The notes under the pieces: generated by a model
The model's database searches: none
The model's input: only the letters and a program-made list of their open reading frames with translations
What the model was told of the DNA's origin: nothing
Position numbers and translations under genes: made by a program
In this document: positions 1-12,627 of the stretch, one piece after another
How the letters are laid out: the number at the start of each line of letters is the position of its first letter
Position numbering within the stretch: position 1 is the stretch's first letter
Assembly: GCA_029721435.1 (NCBI GenBank)
Contig: CM056582.1
Location: 40,754,611-40,818,610, forward strand
Length of the DNA: 64,000 nt
Source of the DNA: Gymnothorax reevesii
Taxonomy: Eukaryota > Chordata > Actinopteri > Anguilliformes > Muraenidae
Reading direction: 5' to 3'

Positions 1-682
1 CAGTATGATGAAGCTGACTGCTGTGACCTCAAGGGCACTGTTTTTAAAGGTGTGCAGTCATTTCTAGCCTTTCAAGGATAGAGTCATTCTTCATGTGGGG
101 CATTTTCGTCACCCATGTTTGTGAGCACAGATTTGAAAGGGAAATCAGGTTTGTGGTTCTTAATCCTTATAATTTATTTAGTGTATTTGTGCTGGGAGGG
201 GATGCTGTTTGCACGTGACCCCACCCAATGTTCTGGAACAGCTTTCATGTGTACCTGCTGTCCCTGCCTGCACCACCAGTTGCACCAAATGCTGGAAGCA
301 GTTTCTCCAGGCTGCTGCTGCAAAGCACAGTGTCTACGCACCTCGGCGCTTGTACTGGTGACTTTCAGGATGCAGTTTCCCTGGCAACTGCAACAGCGTC
401 AAAGCAAGGCGTCATGAATTATCCCACAGGGTGGTGTCTGACCACCCCAGAGTCTGCTGTCACAGTCATTTCCTGAGAAACGTCAAGCACTCCGAGTGTC
501 TTGCGGAATCTTCCCTTTACCAGTTTATTGGAAAGAATGGATTGTGTATCTCGGTCTTGTGAATAAATCTTGACGTGTAGTTTGTACTTACGCTATTCCT
601 GCAGTTGCAGTTTTTGGATTGTCGGAATTAAGGAGAACTACTGAATTTTCTTTTCTCCACAAATGTGAGTTTAACCAGGTGT
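1..682. other. No gene recognised
   Basis: Both strands hold only short, low-conservation open frames with no recognisable domain. I see no splice-bounded exon, RNA gene or clear repeat boundary here. It may be intron or intergenic DNA. Confidence 0.5.
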
Positions 683-825
683 ACTGTACAGGCCAGCAGA
701 CAGTGCCATTTTTACGCAAGATTATTGGGAGAAATACACAGGTCATACACGAGAATATTGCAAAGCAGCGTAAATATACAAGTCACATATATCGTGTGTA
801 GGAAAAATAATAGGCCTAGTGCCAG

Positions 826-1420
826 TGACAAGTATACGTGTGAATCGAGATAAGTCTCGCATGAAACTGGTGTCAGTAAACAGCATTGTTATTGAAAGAG
901 ATTCCGAATGTCTAACATCCAGTTTTGAGGTTTACTGTCTCGTGCGCATTTAAAATATGGCTCCTGGACAGTGTCATTTATGTTTTTGATTTTCTGATGT
1001 ATTGATGATACCCTCAAAATATTATTTTGTCAAAATTTAAGAAAAACAAATTTGTTGTATAAATTTGTCCGCACGGCCCCAGCAAATTTTCTGTTGTCAC
1101 TTTTCATTGGCGAAAATCGATCACGTGCACCAATTTCAGCATCGTCTGACTGCGAAGGATCTTGAAATGTGCAGGAACACAACGGGAAGGCGAGTTATAA
1201 CCTATGCCATCTTTTCTCTTTATAGGCTACTTGCTATATGTCGTCGTTCTTTAAGTTTTAATATTTAGCGACATACACCGACAACGTTATTCTATCTTTA
1301 TTTTTGTGTCGCAATCTAGATATTGGTGCATGCTGATGATATTCCTGTCCCACCATATTTTATCTTCCGCAAACCAGGTCATTAATCATGAGGAAACTGC
1401 CTCTGATGCCTGTTTTAACT
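826..1420 (+). repeat. Dispersed repeat, copy 1 (paired with 20528-21150)
   Basis: This stretch matches 20528-21150 in the opposite orientation over about 600 bp. Shared blocks include AAGTCTCGCATGAAACTGG, TCTAACATCCAGTTTT, TTTCAAGATCCTTCGCAGTC (reversed) and the TAAAGATAGAATAAC region. The two copies differ by many substitutions and small indels, so the family is old. No coding capacity is visible. It is likely a non-autonomous mobile element, class unknown. Confidence 0.7.
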
Positions 1421-1700
1421 TACCGGCCGTATGGGCCGATAAGCTATTATCGTGGTGTGATGTCCGTCGTCCGGAACATTTTTTATCTTTTTTTTTTTTT
1501 TTGGCCTGATGAATTTTCATGACAATTTGCAGTAACATGCTACTAGACCATATCTCCAGATATTTTTCTCGGATTTTTGATTGAATCATTTTTGTCCATT
1601 TTATGGGCCCTTGAAATTTTGGCTTCAATGTTAAAAATAGGACTGAGAACTTTTTTAAAAATTATTTCTCAAAAACTGCGTGATGGGAGAGTCTGAACAT
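1421..1700 (+). repeat. Dispersed repeat shared with 10445-10650
   Basis: The order GATAAGCT, GTCC, GGAACAT, a T-run, GCCTG, TTTGC, AACAT, then TTTTGATTGAAT occurs both here and at 10445-10650 in the same orientation. This indicates two diverged copies of one dispersed sequence. No coding potential is seen. Confidence 0.45.
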
Positions 1701-1956
1701 CTGTCCACTACGTAGTGCAGTCAACGCAAAACATCAAGGCGCGTTAATTACTCTTAACACACAGTGAGTAATTAGAACAACTGAGATGCATCGCGTTGAC
1801 AGAAGCGTATAAAAGAAGATGCAGATGTCCTTGCACGGCGACAACTCTGCTATTCTCCTGCTTTCAATCTCGCAGACCGGAAGTTGAGGAGCAGCCTTAA
1901 CTCAAACACGGAAGTGATGCGTGCATAGAGCCCGTTAGGCAGTATCTGCTGGCCTG

Positions 1957-2078
1957 GACCGCGTTTCCCAAAGCCGTAGTTGCTAACTAAGTTAGCAATT
2001 TACATAGTTCGTCCATTCACAGTCAATGGGCCCAACTACGTAAGTTAGCATCTGTGATTTTGGGAAATGCACCCCTGT
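1957..2078. mobile_element. Short MITE, Harbinger-like ends
   Basis: The sequence starts with GCGTTTCCCAAA and ends with TTTGGGAAATGCACCCC, an inverted terminal repeat. The interior is itself partly palindromic around AACTAAGTTAGCAA. A second copy lies at 6225-6330. Ends of the GGGTGCGTTTCCC type are known to me from PIF/Harbinger-type MITEs of fish; the class is by analogy. Confidence 0.6.
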
Positions 2079-3063
2079 ACGGTAGGTGTGAGAATGGTCA
2101 TGGCCATCTTTCTATTGCACACAAACATCCAGACAAAGGGCAACTGTGAGTTTAGTGTGTGTGTTTTCTGTGATGCATGTTGCCTGGTTCATGTATAATG
2201 TGTGACTGTATGCCGATTTCCAGTGTGGCTTGAAAAAACGTATCTGGGGGGGGGGGGGGGGGCGTTCCTTACAAATGTCAGGAGTTGCACTGCGGTAGCT
2301 TTTGGATTTTGCCCCCCATGTTCTGTTTGTGGTTGATTTTGATTTTAGCTCTATAGTCCACATAAATTTGTTGAGTCATTTAAAATTCAGACGGTATTGC
2401 TGTGAAAAAGGGGTTGCAGCATGAAATATCATGTTTAGAGATCCACGGCTTTCCTGCACCCTACATCTTTTCTATGCAGAATTACTGTGTGATGTAAAAT
2501 AATAGCCTTAAAGATTCCAGTAAATAGTTAGGAGCTGACTATATATCGTTTGAAAGTGTCAACTGTACATTCTTGCTGCATATTCAATTTTATGATGCAA
2601 ACACTGAGGCGCTGATGTTTTAGATGGTTCGCTGGTGACCCCCAGCCTGGACTGTATAGTATTGTATTGCATTTTTGAGATTGGTGGAAATATGTAGATA
2701 TTGAAGTGCTTATCGCAGTAAAGGTCCAGCAATAAAATTGATCATAGTGTGTAACCCACAAAATGAGCTAACTTGGACCAACAATCACAAAAGTGTGCAA
2801 GTTTACATTAACTTATCGACGTTTGATGTGTTATTCTATGGATTCTGCGTGAAGAACTCAGCTTACATCGTGGCAAGCCATAGATTTTACAGTAGTCCTT
2901 TACAAACTAAGTAAGCCCTCACACTATCGTTCTTGGCGGGATTCATTTAGCTGTAAGGTTTTTTTCCACCCCCCCAATCAGTCTTAACTTGTATTTTTGA
3001 GACTCATCAACTACTTTTTAGCTAACAAAGGCAGACAATTACCAGACCTTTATGAACACAGAC
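2079..3063. other. No gene recognised
   Basis: The interval contains a G homopolymer (2246-2262) and otherwise unremarkable AT-rich DNA. The longest frames lack recognisable domains. Confidence 0.5.
2246..2262 (+). repeat. Poly-G run, 17 bases
   Basis: An uninterrupted G homopolymer, one of several long G or C runs in the window. Confidence 0.95.
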
Positions 3064-3067
3064 TTAA

Positions 3068-4013
3068 AGGGACATTATCATGATACAGCAATTCACACTC
3101 TGTATAGCTGCATAAACATAAAAAAAACAATCATGTGTTGGAAATTTGTCATGTGGGGTCATCCTTTCAAATTGTTTAGATGTTTTTGGAACGGGCAATG
3201 ACGCTTCCAGCGGGCTGTATTTTTGAGGAAATTCCGCTTGGGGTGCTGTAAATAGTGATGTTATCCCGGCTCACCATGGCTGTCATTTTCATCTGTATTG
3301 CATTCATGCATTATGCATTGTGATGATAATACTTGAACATTACGTGTCTTTTGTGTGATATCCGGCTATTACAATGAATCGCCTGCCTTGAAAGAAAGCA
3401 GGTAAGTTCCTGCACCTATATCTCGGCTACGTCTGCATGACTGACATACAAACATGCATGACAAATAGCACAAACTCACTGTGCGGTACAGTAGCTTAGC
3501 CTGAGGATATACGAGTAAGCGTATCATATGAATGTTTTGAAACGAGTTGAGTACATTTTGCATTTGTTGTGATCTTTATGTTTGCACTGAGCTTCATCAC
3601 TTTGATACTCTGTAATTAGTCGCAGAAATTCACGGATGGACTTTTCCTTGGTTTTTAAATACACTGTAAACACTGACTAGCCGGTTAACAAACTAACTAA
3701 CATAAGGGACATGGAAAGGTACTCCGTGCACGCTGGCTAGCTCGCTCATTTCACAAATATTGCAGTGGAAAGACGGCGATTATACTGTGTGTATGCTGTA
3801 TGTAGGGTACATGCAGAGCGGCTGGAGTAACGTCACAGCTAAGCTGTAATAAAGTGGCGCGCCCTATTTAAGGGATAATAGCCTGTTTGCTCACACCCTT
3901 TGTTCAATATTTAAATTTAATGGGGGTTGAATCACCCGGAAAAGAATAGAGTTGAATGTATTCTTTTCTGGGAATGATTTAAGCGGCAGATTATATTGGA
4001 TGATAATGTCCCT
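3068..4013. mobile_element. TTAA-site non-autonomous element
   Basis: The left end AGGGACATTATCAT follows TTAA (3064-3067). The right end is its reverse complement, ATGATAATGTCCCT, followed by TGAA (4014-4017), a one-base variant of TTAA. TTAA duplication is typical of Kolobok and piggyBac elements. The 946-bp interior shows no transposase frame, so it looks non-autonomous. Confidence 0.55.
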
Positions 4014-4017
4014 TGAA

Positions 4018-6224
4018 ATGATAATTGGCTGATTATTGCTTGCATATGATGGTATACAGCCTGAATGTTTCCTGGCTGCCATAAAAGTAACAGCGCAGTA
4101 GATGTAAGGGATGTTTTTTGTGATTATGTTAAGCAAACGATAGCGGTCTTGGAGCACGACATCCCCCACCAGAGTCGCAACTGCAATATGCGTGTCATCA
4201 GTCCATCTGCAGAATACATGAAAAGTTTCAGCGGTGTCCTATGAAAACTGGAGGAGGCGTTGATTTCAGAAGCCAAATGATACAGACGAATGGACAGACT
4301 GACAGACTGCGTCACTACATTATCCCCCTTATGGGCTGTCGCCCAGCAGGGGAAAACTAGAGTGGCCCACCGCACCAAAGTCTTTGCGACCATGGCAAAA
4401 AACAACTTAAATTCAATTCATGCAAGTTTTTATGTTGTGGTTTGAAATTTGGGATTATTATTTGTGGTAATGTTCTGGGGTGCCATTAATTGTGAAACCT
4501 GGATAAGGAGGAAATTTATTGACATATGAATAAATAATTCCTCAAATAAGCATATCTGAACTTAAAGTGGATGTGTTTGCCTCTAATGTGTCAGTCTGTG
4601 CTTAATGCGCGTGTGGCTGTTATGGATGGATGCCTACACTTTTAATGTGTGCATGTCAGTGCTTGAAATGAATGCAGTCCTGTGCTCGTAAGGGATGCGT
4701 CAGTTCTTCTGTCGGACACATATGTGTTTGTGGTAGGATTTTCGGAAGGATGGCAGCCTATACATTGAGTTGACTTGTTGGTGTTGTGTTGGTGCTTTGA
4801 AGGTCTGTCTGTCCTGCAGTTTAAGTGTAGTGCGTGTGCACGTGTGTGTGTGTGTGTATGTGTGATCATTGCAAAATGTTGTCCTAAAAAGAAAGTCCAT
4901 GGCAGCGGGAATTGACACCAAAGTGTTTTGAGTACTTTGCTCGGTGCATAGATTTTGTGAACGCAGTAGCATCACAGCCATGCAAGTTGCGGTCTCAAAT
5001 CTTTAAGGGTGTGTAGCTGGCAGATAAATGAAGGCATAGTTTGAAGATGTGTGAGCCGAGCAGTGGCTGCGGAGGAAAAGGGGCTGGTATGATCCTGTTG
5101 CTAGACTATCCCAAGTTTGACTAGCTTCTGTTTGGAGGCTTGTGATATTTGTTGGGGGGCAGGGGGGTTGTTTTTTTGCTTTCACTGCCTGGAAGAACGG
5201 GATTTTTTTTGTTCCCTCTGCCAAGGGGGTGACAATGATGTTCATGTTTTGTTGCTCAGTTTGTCTGTTATCAAGATATCTCAATTTCCAGACAGATTTA
5301 CAAGAAACATCTGTGGAAAGTTTGATCCAGTGCCAAGAAAATATCCACACCACTCAGCCAAAACACGCAATTTTGTCAGATATCTGCATCCTTGGCGAAG
5401 CTTTGTGCTCCTCTAGATTTTCTGTCTTTTTAAGTGTATTTTAGCAGCAGTGACTATGCTGGTCATTTGGACAATAACAAATCTTGTGGCTGATTATTGG
5501 GTCAAGGGACATTCCGTGGTATTGCAACGTGGCTTCAGAATTTAAAACCCCCCCCCCCCGAATTTTCACGAAATACCTGGTTAATATGTTGGTTCAGATC
5601 CAAAAGTTTCTGAAAAATTTATTTTGTCTTCATGGATCATTGCAGTCATGGCAATTATGTACTGTTGTTGATTTTATGACTTTGAACAGCATCAACATAT
5701 GGAACTTGCATGAGTTGATGTTGTACAACAGTTTTGTACATGCTTATAGATGTGAGGCTGTAAGTCTTGATATTTGAAATTAAAATGACATATTTCTTAT
5801 TAAAATATATGAAGCTGTCTCTTTCACTAAGCAAATGTATCCATAATCTTGATCAATACAAATTTTAGCGGGAATAAATTGATGTCTATATAGACAAAAG
5901 TGTCCCGTCTGTGACATTTTGCCTTGTCCTGTCCATAACACATTGACATCCCTGTCGAATTCATCTGTTCAGGTATTTTTTTGAAAATTCCTGAATGATA
6001 TTCCTTTAATATAAGGGTACATCAAGAATTGGCTGAATTTTAAAAATTTCACATAAATGAAGAGAACTTTTCATTTAACCACTTTACTAAAAAACTGTCC
6101 GTAACAGTTTCTCTTTTATGTAATTAAGTACATTTAATTATCATTGATGACTTTCATTTTTAAATCACCTAAAATACTCCCAAAGTACCTCAAATTCAGC
6201 CATTTTAACAATTCAGAGGACCAA
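4018..6224. other. No gene recognised
   Basis: About 2.2 kb with a short (GT)n tract near 4845-4860 and a C run at 5548-5559. The overlapping frames around 5000-5440 are short, T-rich on one strand and carry no recognisable domain. Confidence 0.5.
5548..5559 (+). repeat. Poly-C run
   Basis: A C homopolymer of 12 bases. Confidence 0.9.
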
Positions 6225-6330
6225 CACATTAGTAACTAAGTTAGCAACTTGCATAGTTCGTCCATTTACAGCCAATGGGACCAACTATGTAAGTTATCAT
6301 CTTTGATTTCGGGAAATGCGCCCCTGGCCA
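6225..6330. mobile_element. MITE copy related to 1957-2078
   Basis: The block AACTAAGTTAGCAA, CATAGTTCGTCCATT, CAGCCAATGG, ACCAACTATGTAAGTTA and the right end TTTCGGGAAATGCGCCCCTG match 1957-2078. The left terminal repeat is missing or replaced, so this copy is truncated. Confidence 0.6.
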
Positions 6331-8684
6331 TAATAAAATGAATACTACAAAATTCCCCTCAACCCCCAAGATGGACAATGCAAAAATACTGCGGATGAAT
6401 GGTTCTGCAATGGCTTTAAGGAACCTTTGGAAGGAGACAAACCTTATACTGTGTTTTTTCCCCCTCACGAAATGAGAGAATGTGAAGAAAAATGCTAAAT
6501 TTATGTTTGAAAACGTGACAAGCCTGTGAAAACTTCTCTCTTTTTGGCTTTTTTGCGGCTGGCCCTGGTGTTGTGATTTGAGGGATGTCTGCACCTTGGA
6601 GTAGTGGGTGATGCTGTTCTTACGGCACCAATCAAACCAGGCAGTCTGGTTAAAATCTGTGATCTGCCAGAATTTAGAGGGGAGGTATCTCTAACTCAGA
6701 AGTTACCCTCCGCCATCATGCTGTGGTAATGGCAGCCAGGGGGATACTGGGCTGTTACAGTGTAGTAGAATATTCCGGTCATCTCATATTCCCACTCGTG
6801 TTGGCTGTGTGTCTATCCTGACTGTGTTTATTTGTAAGGCTGGGAAATCACTTTTTATTCATTTATTGTGGACAGTGTCTGGCCGGAGCTAATAGCCTTC
6901 TTTTCCTTTCCCTCCCTCTGGCAAAGTTTCCTGTTCGTCTTTCTCTGCTTTCTTGGACTTCTCTCTACCATCTCTGGCTTTCTGGCCTTTTTCACTTCTT
7001 CCCAGTCCTCTCATTTTTACTCACTCATTCTCTCTGTCATTTTTTTTTTCTTGTTAAGCCTAGAGGGATTTCTCAGCTGCTGTCATAATCCACTTATCTG
7101 AATGCACGTTGTTATGGACTCAGGTCCTTGGAGAGTCCTCTAGCTGTTGCTTCAAAATAACTTCTCTTTTATTGCATTTCACTGTGTTCATTTGATACCA
7201 TTTGTTTAGAAGAAGTGTGTGTGGAATTTGCTCTGCTTACTCAGAAATTTTACTCTTGCTCATGCTAATGACCAATTTTGGAGAATTTAGTCTGGGATTC
7301 GTACTAATCGGGGACTGTAATTCCCTTCCGATATGTAGTCATGAAGTCATGCAGCCCTGCTCCGTGTTGGTGGTGGTGTGCTAGTTGTCTTGCAGGGCTC
7401 TGATCTGTCTTGGGATCAATGGGTTGAGCGTGTCGTACTCCCTTGTCCCTGAGGTCATGGGTCCTACAGGGGGACTGGCCCTCCCTGAGAGCGCAAGCAT
7501 CTCCAGAGTTGAATGCTTACACTGCCTGTTGGAGGATGAACCCAGGAGCATTAATGTCAACACTGCACCCACTTAGCTTGCTTAGCTGTAACGCGCTGCC
7601 TGGTTGGGGATTTCGAATGACCCAACCTGCCTCTACTTTTGTGCTGAAGGGTGCTGCTGTACTGGGGTTCTGTCCCTGTTCTTAACAGGGGGGAGAGGGT
7701 GTATCTTAACCAGCACTGTGCGGGGTGAACGTTAAACTGCAACTACAACTCCTACGGCCTTCTAGTATTGAAACTCATTGGATTCCAGCGGTAGACCCGA
7801 GAAGGGTCCCATTTCACTCTACTTAATCTGGGACAGAATCCTTAGTATTTGCTGGAGGGGAATATTTATGATTCTTCATTTAGCAGCAACTAATGTCCTC
7901 CTGCAAAATAAAAATGCATTATCTGAATGAAATCTGAACTTAAACTTAGACATTCTGAGGAGTGCATTTGTGATGTAGTGAGAATTTTTTGCTTAAGTGA
8001 TTGAAAATTCAAAATGCTTTATTTTTTTGTCCGCTGTCGCCATGAAGCACGGAGCGGGGGATAGAAGCATTCACCATCGCCCGTCTGTTCATTCGTACAT
8101 ACAGCCGTCTGTCTTTTTGGAGTTATCATGATATCTGAATAATCAGTTGTCCAATTTTGCTCACATTTGGCATCAACATGTACATGTGGCGGGGGACACG
8201 GTCACTTAGTTACAATTATTTGTTCTAGTTTAATTTTATAACTTAGCAAGTAATAACTGAATTCATTATTATCGTGAATTTTTTTTTTAAACCGTTTGAA
8301 AACATGCATTTTTCAAACATGCAGGTGTTGGGTCCTCAGTCGGTCTTTTTTGTTTTTCTCGCTAACCAGCCATCCTGGTCAGTTTGTTCCTTCTGTTGTC
8401 CCTAATTGTTTTAATTATTTAATTACGGCCTCGTGCCTCTCCTTTCCCTTTCTGCTCCCACCCCCACCGATTCCATATTTTTGATTGTTCCATCTATTTA
8501 AGTCCCTGGTCTATGTTTGCTCTTTGCTGGATTGTTTCCTGTGTTGAGTCCATCTGCCCCTGCTTGATAATCTCTTCACTCCCATCTTCTGAAAAACTAA
8601 GAGAATGAGCTCTAATCAGTTTGTTTGGGAAATCTTCTCCTGCAGTCCTGCTGTGCCTGCCGAGTTGGCTAAACCTGCGGGTCT
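6331..8684. other. No gene recognised
   Basis: The interval is unassigned. At 7385-7575 both strands are open over about 63 codons, but the sequence has no recognisable domain and codon-like periodicity is not evident; it could be an old dispersed repeat. At 8030-8190 the motif around CGCTGTCGCCATGAAGCACG resembles the hairpin-bearing ends of other repeats in the window, without a clear boundary. Confidence 0.4.
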
Positions 8685-8784
8685 CAGAGTTTGGAAGTGG
8701 CCGTCACCCATCTAGCCCTGTATTCCCAGAGTACCAGAGGTTGGGAGTGGGCATCACCCATCTCTCCCTGTATTCCCAGAGTTG
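8685..8784 (+). repeat. Two-copy tandem duplication, about 51 bp
   Basis: Two adjacent copies share GGAAGTGG or GGGAGTGG, then a TCACCCATCT core and CCCTGTATTCCCAGAG. It is a simple local duplication. Confidence 0.8.
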
Positions 8785-8876
8785 CTTCCTTAGTCGGATA
8801 ATCGATCCACAAAAATTTCTTCTGGGGCAACAATTTTTACCCTGGGAGGCTGAAATTGGGCATAGAGATCAAGTGA

Positions 8877-8901
8877 GTGTGTGTGTGTGTGTGTGTGTGT
8901 G
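8877..8901 (+). repeat. (GT)n microsatellite
   Basis: About twelve GT dinucleotides in a row. Confidence 0.95.
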
Positions 8902-9166
8902 AAGAAGTATTTTTGTGTTCACGCAAACTTGTTCAAGATTTTGTGGAAATGAAGTTGTTCATGGCCAGTGACCAAAGGGGGTGTCCTGTAAAAAATGGCT
9001 TAAAACTCCTCAACAGGTTCATGTAATATGCTCTGGGGGGAAAAAATAACCCCTCAGATTGAAAGACACGTTCACACACAGATGTCCCCTCTCCTAACTC
9101 AAGAATCGATTGCTGCAGGCATTTATGGGGGGCGTCACTGGCCTAAATAGTGTTGTTTTTTAATTG

Positions 9167-9660
9167 GTGATGGTTCGCCTTACCCCAACACTGTAGTCAC
9201 ACCCCCTTTCGTAACTCATAAACGATGGCTCGCCTTACCCCAGTACTGTAGTCACACCCCCTTTCATAACTCCTAAATGATGGTTTGCCTTACCCCAACA
9301 CTGTAGTCACACCCCCTTTTGTAACTCATAAACAATGGTTCGCCTTACCCCAACACTGTAGTCACACCCCCTGTCATAACTCATAAACAATGGTTCGCCT
9401 TACCCCAACACTGTAGTCACACTCCCTGTCATAACTCATAAACGATGGTTCGCCTTACCCCAACACTGTAGTCACACCCCCTGTCATAACTCATATAAAC
9501 AATGGTTCGCCTTACCCCAACACTGTAGTCACACCCCCTGTCATGACTCATAAACAATGGTTCGCCTTACCCCAACACTGTAGTCACACCCCCTGTCATA
9601 ACTCATAAACGATGGTTCGCCTTACCCCAACACTGCAGTCACACCCTCTTTCATAACTCA
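9167..9660 (+). repeat. 55-bp minisatellite, about nine units
   Basis: Each unit runs GATGGTTCGCCTTACCCCAA, CACTGTAGTCACACCCCCT, then TCATAACTCATAAAC, with a few substitutions per unit. The flanks keep decayed relatives of the unit: TAACTC motifs with CACCCC-like stretches recur before the array and to about 10340, for example ACGCCCCTTTTATAACTCAT near 10308. The array therefore looks like the homogenised centre of an older, longer repeat. Confidence 0.9.
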
Positions 9661-9690
9661 AGCTGTTTATCCTAAACTCTTGTGGATGGA

Positions 9691-9923
9691 ATAATTGGTG
9701 CCGGTCCGCGTCCGCCGCCGGAGACCTTGCTTGTTACCGCGATAACTTGAAAACTTTTAGCTCCATCAATACCAAATCTTACTAACATGTTTACGGACAT
9801 CTTGACACAAACTGATTAGATTTTGGGTTTCATCGCTTGCCAATTGCCATTTCTAGGGCCCCCTCAATGGTAGCACCTGCGGGGGGGCCACATACGCGGT
9901 CGCCCTCGACCGACTGTTACTAG
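9691..9923 (+). mobile_element. Helitron-like element, short copy
   Basis: The right end has a hairpin, CGGTCGCCCTCGACCG, followed by ACTGTTACTAG and then T at 9924. A hairpin close to a terminal CTAG next to a T is the known 3' end of Helitrons, which insert between A and T. The 5' part, with GGTCCGCGTCCGCCGCCGG and GCGATAACTTGAAAAC, resembles 14740-15060 and the reversed copy at 52186-52530. There is no coding sequence, so this is non-autonomous. Confidence 0.6.
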
Positions 9924-10444
9924 TTTCTTTCTCGATGATGTGGGTTAATATCATCCCTTTCATAACTCTTGAATCATTTTCGTACAAATTGGCGAGTGAC
10001 ATCATTGGTCTCAGAAGTGAGTGTCTGTTTCAGTGGTGTTAGTTAGCCCTGCCCAGTCTGCTATAGCAACAAAGATTTCATAACTCATTGCTCACTTATT
10101 ATTTGTTGAGGCACTTGTAGCAGTCATAACTGGACTACACCAAGTTCCTTTTTCAATTCTGATGGTTTAACCCACCTCTTGTAATTTTTACTTGCCTTCT
10201 ATGATAACTAGTGAACTGTTAGTCGGAGACTCCTGATGGAGCCGTCATTGGATGCAGCTGAAGTTCCTTTTTCACTGGAGAGGTTTAGCCCCGCCTGTAT
10301 GTTTGGCACGCCCCTTTTATAACTCATACATGGTTATATAGCTGCAGCTTTTGCAAATTTGTACTTGCTTATTTATATTTCTATCTCTGGTTTTTCCATT
10401 GTCAGTTTGGATAGCTTTTATTATTTATTTTTGGTGCTTAGAAA

Positions 10445-10650
10445 GTGGAATCGGGTGTTTGGCCCAGTGGGTCGATAAGCTTTTGTTCTGGTTTTTTGTC
10501 CATCCTCTGGAACATGTTAGATTATTATTATTATTTTTTTTTTTATTTCCGCCTGGTTAATTTTGCTGTAAATTTGCCATAACATTGACTCCCCTCGGTA
10601 CCATTGATGTACAGTGTGGGCGCCATTTTGATTGAATGACATTAATGGGT
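10445..10650 (+). repeat. Dispersed repeat shared with 1421-1700
   Basis: The same motif order occurs as at 1421-1700: GTCGATAAGCT, a GTCC block, GGAACATGTTAG, a T-rich run, GCCTGG, TTTGCC and TTTTGATTGAATGAC. Confidence 0.45.
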
Positions 10651-11370
<720 letters not shown>

Positions 11371-11917
11371 CCAATCCCAATGAGGGATTTCAAGCAGAGA
11401 CTACTATGGTCTACAAATGGGGTTTTTTGAGGATGGCTGTACGAGCGAAATAGGTACCCTTTCTTTACTTTGTGCAATTAGGAGTACTCTAGTGGAGTCA
11501 AAGACCAAAATATAAACTTGGAAAAATAGCTTATTTGGTCCCCTTGAAAGCTGCAGTTGGTAAGTTTTAGAAAAGTAACTTTTTGTCATTTTTGCTGAAA
11601 CTGTCACTGTGTACAGACTGTATAACATAAAACTAGTACTCTGTAATTAAAAAAAATCTCCTTTAAACCCACCTAATGCTCCTACTGCAATTTCAAAGAT
11701 TCGTTCGGACCAACCAAACAGAACCAGTTAGAGCCAGGATGGTGTCTGACAGCCGTCAAACAGTGCACATGCACGCGCTGCAGACAGCTTCCTCCCCCTA
11801 CCTCCTCAGTTCACGCCAGCGCTCAGTCAAGTTCAAATCTCTGAGAGCGAGTTCAGGAGCTTAGAGTCATCAGCGAGGAAAAAAATACCGATACCTCCGT
11901 TACCGGCAACAGCACAC

Positions 11918-12094
11918 ATGGATAAGACAAGTAAAAATAGGAAGTCAGAAGAAAAAAACACAAAAGAGAGAATTTTACAAAACCCGGGATCAAACCAGAG
12001 TGAACATTGGGGTGGCTTTTTAGAGGCGGAAGGAACTCCGTGATCTGGAAGGATTAGAAACTGATACAGAGTTTGCGACTTCTATCCTTGACAG
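11918..12094 (+). pseudogene. Decayed first exon of a transposon protein
   Basis: An ATG at 11918 opens a Lys/Glu-rich start (MDKTSKNRKSEEK). From 11997, in a frame shifted by one base, the translation reads RVNIGVAF, a stop, then RRKELRDLEGLETDTEFAT and ILDR, ending at a GT splice donor (12095, GTAAAC). An N-terminal module of the form RVNIGVAF followed by a W/R-rich stretch and LLDR is one I recall from repeat-encoded fish proteins, although I cannot name the family with certainty. The frameshift and the internal TAG make this copy non-functional. GC-rich sequence directly upstream (11700-11880) may be its old promoter. Confidence 0.5.
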
Positions 12095-12627
12095 GTAAAC
12101 CCCTGCTTTATTCGTTGGTTAATTTTTGCTCTGCAAATAAGCGAGTTGGCGTCGCTGACATGCTCAGCAAACTAACCCCAGCCCTAACCAGCATCAGTTC
12201 ATTTTCGCTCTGCAAAGAAGCGAGTGAACGTCGCTTACAAGCACAGTCGCTGTTCGAATAGCCAGAGTCTTGTACTCCGCAGTGCATGTGATGTGACGGC
12301 GATGTTGCAGTCGAGCTAACGTTAGCTTGTTTCAGATGCTAGGGCTAATGTTTCTAGCGTTGTTTTATTAGAAAGCAGCAGAAAATATGAAGTGACCTGG
12401 CAGTCTTATCAGTTGTGTTGTTGTCCTTTATAAATATGTGTAACGTTTCTGTGTTCTCACAGCTAAATGCTGACATACTTGGTTTACTGGCCATTCAACT
12501 GGATTCACAACCGTTTCTATTCTAAAAAAATGGGTTGCTTACTGAAATAAGCGTGTGCTGGGATTAGATTACTGCTGCTGTAGATTACTTTTCAAGTCGA
12601 CTTGATTTATTTCTGCTCGTTTGTTGG

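Larger units (their letters stand above)
683..1956. repeat. Possible inverted-terminal-repeat element
   Basis: A terminal-like motif, CAGGCCAGCAGA, lies at about 689 and recurs in reverse complement near 1944-1955. The same motif appears again at about 17795, followed by unrelated sequence, so it behaves like the end of a mobile element. No target duplication was found, and the interior contains repeats that also occur elsewhere in the window, so the boundaries are tentative. Confidence 0.3.

Noticed and set aside
7385..7740. tRNA-derived SINE, from an A-box-like GGGTTGAGCGTG stretch
   Set aside because: No convincing B box or SINE tail could be aligned, and no second copy occurs in the window.
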